From Rhododendron vialii (lineage: Eukaryota; Streptophyta; Magnoliopsida; Ericales; Ericaceae): a stretch of DNA of 64,000 bases. Under the pieces are notes generated by a model. It searched no databases, was not told where the DNA came from, and saw only the letters and a list, made by a program, of their open reading frames with translations. Both the position numbers and the translations under genes were made by a program. The stretch spans positions 6,676,001 through 6,740,000 of the forward strand of contig NC_080569.1 of the NCBI RefSeq assembly GCF_030253575.1, read 5' to 3'. The stretch's first letter is position 1. Each line of letters starts with the position of its first letter. Positions 12,182-33,580 of the stretch are shown piece by piece.

Positions 12182-13417
12182 ATGGCAGTAGAAAGAGCAG
12201 GCAAATAACAGTAGGTGCTGACATACACAGTAATTTTGAGGGACCCTGTTTTTTTTTCCCCCCCTAGCTTCTCTTTTTCATGCATAGTTTTGGTTGCTGG
12301 TGGTGTGGTGTACAATGGTTGGTTTGTACATCTTTTTGCTTCATTCCTTTCCGTTGCATCACTGTTCACTGGCTTTTTTGGTGACTAGTATTACATACCA
12401 GCTGGTGATGTGATATACATGCATACAATGTGCCCCCCTTATCTGCTTGTAGCTGTCCTGAAGACTTCAAATGCTGTCCCCTTTTTTTACATGCTTTTTA
12501 TTGGAAAAGGCATAAGTTTATACAACATTGGAATGTTTAATGTTAAACATTGGATGTTGTTCATTTTTAAGTCTTCTGCGAAAGTTTTCTTTCTCAAGTG
12601 TAAGGGTTCGTCATCTTCTCTTGGTTGCAAGGATCAGATGAGACCTTGATACTATCATAAGAAATTGTTTGGTGGTTAATGTGAGAAATAATTTTGCAGA
12701 ATGCTACATTGTTTTCTGGATCAACTCCCCATCATCTGAAGTTCAAAAAAAAAACCCTCCCCTTCATCTCTCCGTTGCCCCACCCTGGGCTCATGATTCT
12801 GACCATGTATCTCGTGCCAATGACGTCCGTGTGTCTATCAATGTTTGATCAAATTTCAAAGATATTTTCTTGTGCATGGTTACAAGATAGCAATTAGGAT
12901 CTTAATTGTGAGCCCGAGCCCACAATACTAGCTTGGAGAGAGGGGTATAGGGAGGGAAAATTATTAGTTGCTCCCGAAGCATCATGTAACTTATTTATCC
13001 ACTACACATTTTTGTATGCTCTACGTTCGGTCAAGAGTGTGTGGGCTTTCACACAAATGTCTCGTGGAGCAGGTTTGAATAATAATCACTCATATTGGGA
13101 GGGCTCTCGTGGAGTAGTGTTTTAGTACTATCTTTGTTTGCTTTTAGTCAAGTAATCAATCATTAGTATCATCCCGAACCTAGACTTCCCCTCCAGCTTC
13201 TCTATATAATGTTCATGCATGTGGGGCTATTTCCCATTAAGGGTACTATGCCGCCAACTAAACACGCGGGGGTTAATTTGTTTGATGTGAAAGTCCAAAA
13301 TGCATGTATATTGTGATAAGGACCAGATTAAGTGGCCCTTTCTTCGTTTAATTAATTATTGATTGATTGATGCTACACTGAACAAGTCAGCTTTCGGGAG
13401 TAATTACTTACCATTTG

Positions 13418-13785
13418 GTGGAGAAACTTTTATGTATATCCGGGATACCAAGGGGTTGGTATCCTCTCAGGTCTGTTTTCAATTTTTTGACTATTTTTCG
13501 ATCACATTTGGATAATCGGTTCCGTTTATATTGTAGAGTTCAGCGAAAACCTTAATCGTACCAAAAATCATGTTCATCAGATTTTAGTAGATACAAATTT
13601 GAGTTCCAATTCAGTGTGTTTTTGGACCCAATTTTGGTTTTCTTCAATTTTCACATGTGCCAATCGTATATTTGCTGAAGTTCGATGAACATGATTTTTG
13701 GTAGGATTAAAATTCTAGCCGAACTCTACAAAATGAACGGAGCCGATCATCCAAATTTGATCGGTATACATAAAAGTTTCTCTCC
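13418..13785. mobile_element. Fold-back MITE with long terminal inverted repeats
   Basis: The left arm (GAGAAACTTTTATGTATA, then GGATAATCGG, TGTAGAGTTC and CAAAAATCATGTTCATC) is repeated inverted on the right (GATGAACATGATTTTTGG, GAACTCTACA, CCGATCATCC, TATACATAAAAGTTTCTC). The arms are more than 100 bp with mismatches, so the transcript would form a long hairpin. No target duplication was settled. Confidence 0.7.
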
Positions 13786-15016
13786 TATTTTTGGTAATAG
13801 AAAAATCAATTGGAGGTGTTTCTGAAGGTATCGCTCTTCCCCCAGAATTATTGGTATATCCTCCACGGAGTTAAACACTTAATAAACGCAGTAATATCAG
13901 TATCAGCCAGCGGTAAAAACATTGGACATCCATTACGGAAAAAAATAATTAATCCATCCAATTAATGTTGTACTTTTTATGGCAGGCATGACCGTGAATC
14001 TCTGTTTACTACACCACAAGAGATTGTTTTTTTTTTTTTTGGTAGTATTTTTTAGTCTGCGGCACTATCATCACCTTGTCTTGCTATATGGTAGACGAGC
14101 GGCTGCTATTGTTGGACTTGGACACATCTCTACTACAATAATGCAATGAAGAAAGACAAATAATGCAGCATTATTATTATAGAAAAGAAAAGAAAAAGGG
14201 TAAACGCCGATGGTGGTGTCATACGGTACTACTTGTCAAATCACGGCGCCAATAGAACAAAGTCTCTCTCGCATGACAGATGACTCGTAGGACTATTATC
14301 ACAAATGAGTTTGATCTTGTAATTGTGTTGGTAAGAGAGGATATTTGAATCTGATGACTTTGCCAAACTCGTACTATAAAAAATAAAAATAAAAAACAAC
14401 GTGTACCCTTCCGGATCTGCAAATAATATTAGTTATAGTCTTATATAACTAATACGTATACGTTTCTACTTTCTATATACGAACCAAAGAAGGAAAAAAA
14501 ATAGATGTAGTTGGTGGGAAAAAGAATGGGTCCAAGTGATGTAGGGAAAAAAACAAGAGGAAAATTCTAAAATCAACCCAATGTGCTGATAATAGTGAGT
14601 GTGAATGTGTATTAAAGGGTATAAAAAGTACACAGAAATATGTGTTTTCTTTGTCTTCTAGTGTGTTTATCGTCAGCTCAATGGGCTGACAATAGTAAAA
14701 CCGGATAAGGAAAAACAATAATTGTGGTAGTCCCGGCGTCCCGCCTTTAAAAACGCATGAGATAATTGAGATGGAAAACGAAAGGTTTTTTGTCAACTCA
14801 ATAATAAGTGGATAGAAAGGAGAAAGTTATTATGTGCACAATTTCTATCATATGAATGGTAGGCACATTTTTCTGTAACAAAGAAAATGGGTACATGCCC
14901 ATGTGCACGTATTGTGCGCAAATCGCAGGGTGGAGCTTACTTCAGGGTACCACACAAGTGATCCATGTCGTTGATAAAATAACTTTTTGATTCACGTAAA
15001 AATCAGCTCAATCAGA

Positions 15017-15171
15017 TAACTATAAGTGCGTCGTCCAATAGTCTAAATTTCCATATGAATTTAGGATCCTAAATTGTAAATAAATACTTACAATAACTGT
15101 AAGTGAGTCGTCCAATAGTTTAAATCTTCAGAATTTAGGATCCTAAATTCTAAATAAAGACTTACAATTTA
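15017..15171. repeat. Two-copy tandem repeat of about 77 bp
   Basis: TAACTATAAGTGCGTCGTCC (from 15017) recurs as TAACTGTAAGTGAGTCGTCC (from 15094). Both are followed by the GAATTTAGGATCCTAAATT palindrome and TAAATAAA-ACTTACAA. The copies differ by small indels and substitutions. Confidence 0.7.
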
Positions 15172-15265
15172 TCCGATTGAGTTAATTTTTTGCAGAGTCA
15201 CCCAAATGGCTTGGATCATTTGTGTGAAACCTAGACCCCATGCTATGATCTATTCACAATTTGTG

Positions 15266-15546
15266 TGGGCTCCACCATGTGTTCATTGTTATAATCTGAA
15301 TCGTTCATCTTGTAGGGCTCGCAAAATGGTATTCTTGCAGAAAAAAAGAGCTTCATAAGATATCAATAGTTATATCAAAAATTAAAATTTTAAATGGTTA
15401 TGAACAGTTTAACTTTAAAAACTATTTACAGAATCTGGCCGTCCGTTTTAGTTTGATATAGTTATTGATGTCCAGTCAAGCTGATTTTTGCGAGCCCTAT
15501 AAGATGAACAATTCAGATTACTGCAACGGACGCTTGGTAGGGTCCA
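15266..15546. mobile_element. Fold-back MITE
   Basis: Left blocks TGTTCATTGTTATAATCTGAA, CATCTTGTAGGGCTCGCAAAA and GATATCAATAGTTATATCAAA are mirrored on the right by TTTGATATAGTTATTGAT, TTTTGCGAGCCCTATAAGATG and TTCAGATTACTGCAACGGACG. The element is about 280 bp, non-coding and hairpin-forming. Confidence 0.65.
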
Positions 15547-18500
15547 CAATGAGCGGTAGCGGAAAAGCCATCTTTTTTTAGTTCATCCGGACAGAACTTA
15601 AAAAGAAAGAATGAGTATCATAAAATAGTTAAGTTATGCATATTTATGTCTAGTTACGAACTTTAGGTCACAATTACGAATAAATGTGTTTGATAGCGAA
15701 TACATATAAATATATAACGAATTACTCCCTATTTAACTATTTAATGCCTTGTTCGTTTCCATTTAAAATAATAATAAAATTCAACTAAAAAATATTCATT
15801 ACATTTACTTTTAATCATTATTTTTCATTCATTACCCCTATCACCAATTATTATTCTCATTTCTCTCTCTATTTCTCTCCACTCATTATCCCTACTTTCA
15901 ATCATTACTTTCATAAAAAAATTCTTTAAAAATTCATCTAAACGCAGCAAGTTGCAAAAATAATTGGAATTAATTACTATAAGTTATTTTAATCGATCAG
16001 GAGAATGTTAAATCGGGCTTCTCCGACATTCAAAAACATGGGCTAAAGAGATGGGCCACCTTGGTTGTAGACGTGCAGGTGCCACAGTGGAACCCGCCAG
16101 TGGGCGGCTTCTTTAGTTTTTGTCTCACACTCAAGTTTGTGGTTGTGAAGTTCTTTTACTTTTTGTTTTTGCATGCTTTTGCTTTGTTTTTCTCCCATCT
16201 CTTTTGTCGTTTTGATCTGTGAGAGTTTTGTCTTACATCTTCGCGAAAGTTGTTAATTTCGTCTGCGGATTGGGTTCTTTCAAAGACGATATTGCTTCAC
16301 AATGATGTACGTGCCAACAGTGCTCTTACCCTATATAATTTTTTTTGCGGGTCACTCGTGATGGCTTTGTCAGATCTGTAGCTTTTGAAAATTCATTGGT
16401 GCGTTCATACTTGTTTGAAATCCATCTAATTGTCTGGGTATTCGTTATTTTTTTTTATCTTTAACTAGCACTTTATCTCTTTTGAGACTCTTGATTCTAG
16501 GTAGCCGCTGTTTGCGCCAGGCTCAATATCTAGGTTGAGGCGAAAGACATCGACTGCCTTATGTGTGCTCGATTAAATTTAAATAAGTAATTTGAGTTTG
16601 TTTAAAATATTTGTAATGAACCCCGTTAAATGTCGTCGTGCTTACTCATGCATTATTTCACCTGGTATAGACGTACGAGAGTTTGATACAAATACACATA
16701 CGCATATTGCACCAGTTGTTTGTTTAGTTAGTCGACTATGAGAAAAAAGCCCACGTATCTTGCACATTCAATTTTAGTCGACCACTCCATTGAAAGAGTT
16801 AACACAGGAACCTGTTGACAACATTATTTTTTAGTATAAAAAAAGAATGTAATTATTGCCCGTGATTTCACCATCGTCTCCATCGATTGCCTTCGCCATT
16901 GACATTTGAAACAGAAAGATAAAATACGGAGTAATTTTTTATTAGATATCGGACGCCATCTTCTCCGATCACCATGGATATCAACGGAATGACTTTAGAC
17001 ATCATTTGCGGTATGAGATAGGGTGCGCGTATTAAAATTGCCATAAGTTTAAATTACCATCGTAGGTTGCTTCTATCATGTTTTTAATTTTTTTGTTTTG
17101 CCTCGTATACACTCTTATACATTTTAGTCACTCAATTTTGTTAAGGTTGATCGCCTATATACAAGGGAGAAATCGGTATAAAGAAAGAGATAAATACGTA
17201 AAGAAAACTACCGAAAAGGATTTTATTAGTTCCCAATATCAAAGTTATTCTTGCGGATCAAAAAACAAATATCAAAATTATTCTTTGTGATATATAATTA
17301 TTAGTAACTTATAAATATTTCTATATTCATTAAGCCAGGCCAATACCAACCCCGGGCTGGACCCATATGTATTCCGTCATCAAAATTTTCAACATTGGCG
17401 TTCGAATACCGTGGTCAATGTATAACGTCACGTAACGCCGGACCTGCAGCGAAAGATCATCAGATATATATTTAGGAGCAGTGCGAGGGGGGCTTCAAGG
17501 ATCAGTGCCGTAGATACACTTGAAATCCATACAACTTGTCACGAGCCTCACTTAAATGTGTGGCATGGATGGCTCTGAAACATCACGTCATGTTGCTTCA
17601 TATGCACTTTATAAATTCTCATCCTTAGCCGGCCTTTTTCTATTCTTGGATTGTTCGTTTTCTGCTTTGGGATATCGGATTCAAAATTCACTGTTATACA
17701 CAATTTTTGTAAATTCCGATTATATCTTCACTTACAATTTTTTTTTATAAAGTTTATTTTGACTATACTTTCAAACACTTAAAGATTTCAATCACAATCT
17801 ATAGATTTAAGATTTTAATTTCAAATTCTGCGAAAATTTTTAGATTTTGAATTTTATTAGAAGTTGAGAAACCTGTATGTTGCAACTCGCGAATTTCATT
17901 CATTTTTTAATAATTTGTATTACAGAATCCCAAAAGCTACCCAAATTCAGCTTTGAAATTTTTCGAATTTCTTTTCTTTTTCAAGTTCCTATAATTTGTA
18001 GTAAATTCTAAAAATCAGTTACGTAGAATTTTTGACAAACATTCTAAACTGATTTTTATAAGTTAAAATCTAAAAATCTACCAAAATAATTTTTTGTAAA
18101 CGCCCACAATGTTCCTAGAAAAGAGGGTCCTGCAGTGCAAATGCTGTAGTGCAGCATTCAAGCCGTCTATTTCGACAATCAATAGTTCAAATATGCTTGT
18201 TAACTTTTACAGTTTTAAAGAGTTGACTTTCACTGATAAGAGTGCTTCATCGATGTTGAACCATCGATTACATAGACGAACAATCGGATGCCGCGCTAAT
18301 CCATTCCATAATCTAAAATCTGAAAATTAGTAGTTAGCCCCAATCCAAACAAGCTTTTGTTTTGTCCACGTGTTTCTTCCCTAGGAGTCTACTCACCCAC
18401 CGTTCGGGGTTGTTTGTCGTTTTTTTGGTGTTGGTGTGTATGAGTTGGATTATGAGAGATGTAGTAGTTAGTGTGTGGTGTTGCATTGCTGCTATTCTTA

Positions 18501-18901
18501 TGTGCGTGGAGGTGTAGGTCTTTGAATTGCCTACCTACTTATTTAGCTATTTTCTCTCTCGAAAATAATTTGCCCTATTTTTTGTAAGCTCTTCATTATC
18601 CTATCCATAGAAGTTCTTTTTTTTTAGTAAAAGAGCAAGAAATTCATTGATCAATAGAAGTTCTAAACTTTTGAAAAAAAAAAAAAAAAAAAACTGAAAA
18701 AAGAACAAGCTTTTGAGCTGCCGACTCCGGTAAGGCGGTAACTGTAGAACCCACACCACGTACAACCGCACCCGTCTGCCCTCTGCCCTCCTATTTTATC
18801 CCCAATCCCACCACCATTGCCAATCCATCATTTGTTGTTGTGCGCCTTTTGTCTCTCCCAATTTGTAGTTTTCACTCTCTCCCAAAAACTCCACAAACAG
18901 A

Positions 18902-18904
<3 letters not shown>

Positions 18905-18946
<42 letters not shown>

Positions 18947-19520
18947 CATCCGTTCTCTCTCAACAACCTCTTTCTCTCGATTCCTTTCCTACACCACAAA
19001 TGGAACGCCCAAATCGCAGCCACAGATTCTTCAAGTTCAGGTCCATCTCAACACTGCTCGCTTCGTTTTCCTCTTAATTAAGCAGCAATTAAATTTCCGC
19101 TCCTGTCCCCGAATGAAAACCGATTTTCCAGGAAAGTCCAGTATCCCGAGACAATATCCTTCCTCCCCTGCTTCTTTTTGTACGCCTGCCAACAAAAACC
19201 TCGCTCTCATTCACCTGTCAAATCCAATCCTCTCAATCCTCACTACTACTACTACGACTACTTTTCAAAGCCCAATGTTTGCTAAGAACTACGACTTCTC
19301 TCGCGCTGTTGTTGAGATGTCTTGGATCATGCTGAGAATTGACTACTCCAGGCTCTTTTGGCTCCTATTCGGTGTCTTTTCTTACGAGAATCACGAAGGA
19401 AAACCTCGGATTTAGGTTTCTCAGACACCTCCCTCTATCTCTCTCTCTCTCTCTCTCTCTCCCTCTCTTTCTCTCTGTTCTCTTCGATTAGGTGACTAGT
19501 TTTCGAATTACGTTTTAAAC
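18905..19520 (+). promoter_or_regulatory. WNK 5' leader with two CT tracts and upstream ORFs
   Basis: Pyrimidine-repeat tracts lie at about 18905-18944 and 19435-19462, before the WNK start codon at 19521. If transcribed as one leader, it holds a short uORF (19000-19077) and a 100-codon uORF (19113-19415) that ends about 105 bases before the start codon. An unseen 5' UTR intron could remove either. Long uORFs of this type often lower translation, but no conservation can be shown here. Confidence 0.4.
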
Positions 19521-27365
<7,845 letters not shown>

Positions 27366-28809
27366 ATTCTCAGTTATCTTGAATCTAGAAGTTATGAAGA
27401 GAAGTCTGTACATATTGCTATCTGATGTAAATATTCAGCAGATGCCCTAGACCAGTCCACAGTTTGCTGCAGTAAGTCATGCCATTCCATTGGCCCTTTG
27501 AGGTGTGTTACTACAGCTAGTCTGGCCCTTTTATGATTATGTTTTTAATCAGCGGGAAAAAAGAAGACGACAATAATGTATTTTTCCATGTTGATCCTTT
27601 TTGTTGTTATCTTTGTCTACATTCTGTGGTATTGTAACAAAGTTGTCAGGCGGCAAAACTTGTGAATGAAACCTAGCATCCTTCTGTTTGGTTGCTTTGC
27701 CCACTTTTGGTTGTCTGATCTTACAAGGAAGGGTGCTTATGAGTAATGTCATTGTGTATCCGCATTTCTGATTGTTCCAAATAAATAATAACTCAAATAT
27801 TAAGATTTTAGTCTTGTAGGTTCTTTTGTATTTCAGCATGTTAAACTCTAGAATTCTCTGCGATGAAAGGATATAATCGTACCCCCAGCAGATGGTCCAT
27901 GAATAACACGAACCCAGTGTATTGCGAATATTTTAAAAACCCAAGTGTCCTCTAATTTCGTTTTACACTTGGAAAATAATTCTTTCTTGTCTTTTAAGGA
28001 GGGAGCTATTTTTCCAGCTTACCTTTCAAGTTTTCAAGCTAATGAAACAAATTGACAGTTCCAAATTTCAGCCGGGTGGTTGAGTTTACACTTGGGAAGA
28101 TATTTGCAGGACATTCATGTTCACAGCATCTATACAGAATGGTATGGATTCCTCTCAATCGTTCTGTATTTTATGATTTCAGTCACCATGAGTGCAGAGG
28201 GACATGCCCAATTTAAAAAGTTTCTTTTTGTGGTGGATCCTGCTTCAATTATGAACTTTTCTTAAAGGTTCTTTGTCTTCCATTCGTATGTCTAAGCTAG
28301 TGTCACTAAAAATATAGTACTATAAAATATAAGATGTTTAACTTTCTCAAAAATTGGTGGGCATAGCAATGTTACATTTATGTCCTGTCGAACTCTGATT
28401 TTATAAATGAGGCTTCAAGGTGGGGATGGAATTGCAATTGGGGATGGTGTTATGTTGTATTGTGCGCAACATCGTGCTGCGCCTCTCTGAGTTATCGGAT
28501 TGTGCATCCAACGGCTCGGATCTCATCTCGGCAATGAACGGCTCTCGATCGTTGGTTGTCGAAATGAGATTCGAATTGCATCCGACGGCTCAAAGGTGCG
28601 CATCACGTTACTGTGCATCACCTCACTGCACAGCACCAATCCAAAGTCCATGGAATTGAGATCCTGCCCATTAATTAGTTGCTTGACTCTCTGAAAGTAA
28701 CGAGTCAGAAGGGGTTTCCTCAATGGAAGGGTGGAACAATTACCGGGTACAGGTTGGTTCACAAAGAACATGGCCAGTGGGGAGCCCCAGTATATATACA
28801 TGTGAAGAG

Positions 28810-29043
28810 AATAACTTATTCACGGAGGAAACATGAATAAGTTTTTTACGGAGCTCAATTTCGCGCGTTCAAAAGTGTTATGGATGATCCGGATTAAAAA
28901 CAAACTATTACCGGACATAGATATTTATTACTGGTCAAAATTTAAAAATATATCTCAACCATTGATTGATTGCTTGCTAGACGGACGAATGAGACTGCAC
29001 GCCTCCATAAATAACTTATTGACTCCTCCGTAAATAAGTTATT
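28810..29043. mobile_element. MITE with AATAACTTATTCACGGAGGA ends
   Basis: The left end (AATAACTTATTCACGGAGGA) is mirrored at the right by TCCTCCGTAAATAAGTTATT, with one mismatch, over 234 bp. No ORF and no clear target duplication. Confidence 0.6.
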
Positions 29044-29390
29044 GTCATCTATGAATGACTCTCATGATAGAGGGCATTACAATCAAGGGCTATCTATTTT
29101 TTTTTTAAATTTTTTTGCTTTCCCCGCGTAAGCAACAGCACCAGCATAGGTAAATCGAGAATTTCGTAAAGCAACGAAGCAAATCATGTTGCAGCAGATT
29201 AGGTACTTGGATATCTATTATACATCTTGCTACCTTTCCTCGGTACTAATGGCGAGCCACTGTTCAGAAGCTAAAAAGTAAACAAATACTTTTAGTCTGT
29301 GGACTCACCTTATCACCCATCTCTCTTCACATCTATTCTGATTCTTCTTTTACTTTTCAGACGTGGCATGCGTTTAAAAGCCATTTTTTA

Positions 29391-29665
29391 TACTCCCTCC
29401 GTCCATTTTTTAGAGTCCAGTATTCCATTTTGGGTTGTTCCTTAATAAGTGTCTATTTTGTAAAGTTAGTGGGTAAAAGTTGGTGTATTGTCTATTTTAT
29501 CCCTAAAAGTAGATTTCCTTTTAAAAAGTAAGTGAGTAAAAGTGTAATGATGATGGGTAAGTAGGAAAAGTAGAGAAAAAAGTTGATGTGAAAGGTATAA
29601 TGATGATGTATTTTTAATAAGTTGGAATTACGAAGCAGGACACTTAAAAAGGGACGGAGGGAGTA
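29391..29665. mobile_element. Stowaway MITE (Tc1/mariner-like), TA target duplication
   Basis: CTCCCTCCGTCC at 29393 and GGGACGGAGGGAG ending at 29663 are the conserved Stowaway ends, flanked on both sides by TA (29391-29392, 29664-29665). The 271 bp interior is AT-rich and non-coding. Confidence 0.9.
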
Positions 29666-31223
29666 TGAGATAGAGGGATGATATCTATGCTGTTGCATTG
29701 GTGCAAGAAAAAAGGACTAGGTAAAGTATAAAAGTTAATTTTTGACCAGTTATTTTACCTATTATTGATGTACTTGCTAAGAGCATGTCTTGGGAGTCAA
29801 AATGCATAATCCAAATGTCAAATTCCAATTCATTTAGGTAAATTATATTGGCACTTCAAAAATTAATACATGCACTATAAAATCAGTTTAATTTCAAAGC
29901 CACTCTTCTTTGTTTTTTGTATTGTTTCCATCAATTTTTAAAATACCAAGATCATTTTCTTTTATTTACCTACTTACAGAACGCATCAACAATCTAACCA
30001 CATTGGTTATTGTTTGAAAATTGGAATCAGAAACAAAACATCAAAACAAAATACCTCCTCCATGGCTCCATCGATCTATAGTTTAAAATTGGAGATAGAA
30101 CATTGCAACCCACAAATTGGACACCAGATCGAGATCGATTGAGAGAGAGAGAGAGAGGGAGAGAGAGGAATCCTGGAGTATGAGACTATCCTAACTCTCT
30201 ACAAGACAAGACGCCCTCGATCCACCACATATTCTGATTAGTTCCTCAATTCGACAACCATGTATGGCCCCTTCCCTTATTTTTCAGAGATCCCTATGTA
30301 TGATGCATGTATAGTGGAGCTGTCAGAATTGACCCTAAAACACAGGATTCCTAAACCCCACCCCTCTATCTATCTCTCTCTCTCTCTCTGGAATTACTAT
30401 GCAGTAGTAATAGTGTGCAGCGGGCCGCATAGAGAATCAAATCAAGCAATCAAAATTCCAAAATTGCAGTGTGTGTCAGTCAGTCAATGATCCAGAATCT
30501 GCGGAGCTGTGTCTGTAACCGAAACCACAACCAACATCCCCTAAACTAGGAAGAATCGAAAACTTTTATATATATAGCCCTACGTACGTACGCTAGGATT
30601 CCTTCCCCTCCTGGTCATCACTATTGACTTGGATCGAGTACCTTTCTTTCTTTCCAAAACCTTTAGACTATGTGACCCTTTTGACCAAAAAATATGTTCA
30701 GCCCCATCACAAGTAATTTGAGAGAAATTTTAGTGTGGTTGCTCATTAGGTTTAATTACCGTACGTATTTCGATCGAGTATCAACAGCGTGCAAAGTGAA
30801 AAAGACATTAAGGACGGGGACAAGACAACGATACGATGCCGGCCAACACTTTCGAATACCTGAGTTTGTTTCTACAATGGTGGGAGAGTAGTGATCAACG
30901 AAAGTGTTAAGAATGACCTGGGATGTTGCATACAAGTTGTTTTGTTGATTTTTTTGGGTAAATATGTTTTGTTGATTTTATTCATATGAAATCATATGCG
31001 TACGTAGTCCGTAGAGCCTATTGGGATGAAAAATTATCTGTATCTGTAACGCATCTAACAAAACGGCAAAAATTTGGCCCTTGTCAATGTGGCGAAAAAT
31101 ACTGTGGTTGGTAAATTGAGTATTTGAAACAAGAACAACCAGAAATTCCAGAACTTGTAGTCCTATTCTCACATATCAATCATAACTGTTGACTCCAATA
31201 TTGTACTTTTAACCACGAGTATG

Positions 31224-31409
31224 GTAGTACACAGGGGGCGGAACTACATGTAAGGATGGGTGTCCGACTGCCCGGGCACCCCTGCTTTGACTATTATCCC
31301 TACATATATGCAAATCCCGTATCTGTACTTGTGTAGTAAGATTCTTGATTGAACTTTTAATTTTTCTGTACACCTCTTTGAAAATTTTGGTTCCGCCAAT
31401 GGTAGTATA
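31224..31409. mobile_element. Small hAT-like non-autonomous element
   Basis: The element spans 31232-31401 (170 bp). It starts CAGGGGGCGGAAC and ends GTTCCGCCAATG, an imperfect inverted repeat of the CAGGGGCGGA type. It is flanked by GTAGTACA (31224-31231) and GTAGTATA (31402-31409), a 7-of-8 match to an 8 bp target duplication. Confidence 0.65.
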
Positions 31410-32819
31410 CTGGCATGGAGAAAGACTTGCATGCAGATATCCTCGGGGATTATACCTCATTTCTCCTCTCCTGCAATCACAGTGGCGGAGTTAGTGTTTT
31501 GAATAGGAGATGACAATATTATTGTGTGCTGTTCGTAAAAGTACATATAAAAATATGTCAACGTAAAGTGATATTTTATCATGAACTTTGTTTTGTCGTA
31601 AAAAAGAATAAACACTTGGTTAACCTATTTTGTGATCCCAATTCCCAACAGTTTATTTTCTAAATCGCTAGTTTTCATTATTTATTTAAGAATGCAAGTT
31701 ATTCGGATATCGATAAAGTATTTCATCGACTTTCACTACTGTAAAAAAAAAAAGGTTTTTTGAGACCGGGGGTAGCATGTGCCAGACCCCCTCAACATAC
31801 CTTTGCCCCTGCTTGTAATACATAGCTAAAATTCCATGACTAATTTTACGATCACACACAAATACACATACAAATACATAAAACACACACATGAATAGGG
31901 GAGATTCACACAGATTGTATCACTAGTTTGTGGGTCACCCATACCATGTGAATATCAATATAACACACACACACACACATGTATAATTGTTACATTGTTG
32001 AAACCATATAACTACTAGTGAAAGGGATATGTAACTAGAAAGAAAAAAGGTCGAATGCGGACCACCTACTGAAAGAGTCTCTTTTTAATCCCTAAACTTA
32101 ACAAGGGTCCGTCCTGTGCACTAATGCATGTGCACTAATGCATAACAAGTGTGATGTGCACTTATTATCGAGCTTGTCCTGAATTAGGTTATTTGATCCA
32201 AAAACCATTCATTTTCTTCTCTTGCCAAGCGTGTATGTAATGTGAAAAGTTAGCTTAATTGGACGCGTATATATATAGCTATGCGATCAAACACATTTAT
32301 ATATCTTGAAAACAATAAAACTAAAAAATAAATTGCAAGGTAAATGTACATTGATCGAACAGTTATCAGTGTCCGATCAATCTGAAGTTTTTTACGTGAC
32401 GTATCTACTCGTGAAGACGAAGAAAGTAAATGGTTCAGATCAAATAACCAATTAGCTCGATTGGGATAGGATCGTATTAATGGGCACACAACAGATGTGT
32501 TGTGCACATCATAGACTCTTCGCCCCTCTCAAATACAGTATAACTATATTTACCTTTTCAGAATATATTTTAATTTCCCAGAGGTAGTAACACCACTCTA
32601 GTTTTACTTTTCTGCTAACAGTATCATCCAGGTCGGCATACAACTACCTATGTTTTAAGTTGTTAACTGCTACAACCTTCGAGGAGCATTGGTGGTCCTG
32701 ATCTACTCTGCACGTGTCTCCTAGACTCACTAACTTTGTTCCATTCATATGAAACAACGGTGCAAGACTTTTTCCCATTTAATTACACTATACTTTAGGG
32801 GAGGGGATGCTTCCAAGCA

Positions 32820-32945
32820 AATTCCTAGAAAGCGGTCGATCCGACAGTTCATCTCGGCAATCAACGGTTCAGATATGTATGCTCTCATATTCAATCTGAG
32901 TTGTCCGTGCAGAGATGAACAGTCGGATCGGCAGCTTGACACCAC
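32820..32945. repeat. Member of the AACGGCTCGGAT dispersed repeat family
   Basis: TTCATCTCGGCAATCAACGG, a TATGCTCTCATATTCAATC-like core and TGAACAG also occur near 28520 (TCATCTCGGCAATGAACGGC) and at 38517-38625. The shared core identifies copies of one low-copy family, each diverged by tens of percent. Confidence 0.6.
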
Positions 32946-33432
32946 TTTACAACCATATTTTAGATGCATATTTATCTTATGCTTTAACTGTAAAGACCGT
33001 AATCTATTCTAGTTTACGTAATTTCGTTTTTTGGACAGCTTTCTTTGGCCCACATAATCTTGTATGCTAGTAGCCTAGTAGAAACCAATGGTGCAAAAAG
33101 TGACACAAGAAACAAAAGGGTGATGAAGAGTTCCGTTTGGGTCGTTTTTCGCTTAGCTCACCAATCTTTCAACATGTAATTGGAAATTACAAGACCACTA
33201 AAAAGGACCACTAAAAAGGGACCAAGGTGGTTACATAAAAAACAAAAATTGTGGATTGGCCCAAAAGAATTCGTACACGTGGGTTCAACTTGAATTTCCA
33301 TGTTATGAGGCAGAAGTTTGGACCGACTTGACGATTATAGTCCGTTTGTTAGCGTCAAAATTTTGGAGAATATGAGGATATAGTATGAGGGGGATTATTA
33401 TATAAGGATGATTTGTTATAAATTATTTTATG

Positions 33433-33580
33433 GATATTTTTTTAATATATAAATGTCATTTATGTAATTAATAATCACACTTTCATGAATACAGACCGGA
33501 TATATAGAAAGGGATCCTTTTTTTATATATTGATGTCATTTATGTAATTAATAATCACACTTTCATGAATAGAGACCGAT
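33433..33580. repeat. Two-copy 80 bp tandem duplication
   Basis: ATGTCATTTATGTAATTAAT with the following 30 or so bases (ATAATCACACTTTCATGAAT) occurs at 33453 and again 80 bases later at 33533. Differences are confined to a few positions around the junction. Confidence 0.8.

Larger units (their letters stand above)
12182..18800. other. Intergenic region with MITEs; no gene seen
   Basis: The first roughly 450 bp is probably 3' UTR of the nucleotidyltransferase gene. The remainder is AT-rich and carries two clear fold-back elements (13418-13785, 15266-15546) and a local tandem duplication (15017-15171), listed separately. A TTCATTATT/CATTATCCC-rich AT block lies at about 15740-15960. The (A)19 run near 18676 is simple sequence. 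No ORF with recognisable homology was found. Confidence 0.6.

Noticed and set aside
17395..17430. Possible tRNA B-box (GTTCGAATACC)
   Set aside because: No tRNA fold with the upstream sequence.
18840..19415. 191-residue frame in the WNK leader read as a separate gene
   Set aside because: Much of the N-terminal part is a CT microsatellite read as Ser-Leu; only the ATG-initiated 19113-19415 part is kept, as a uORF.
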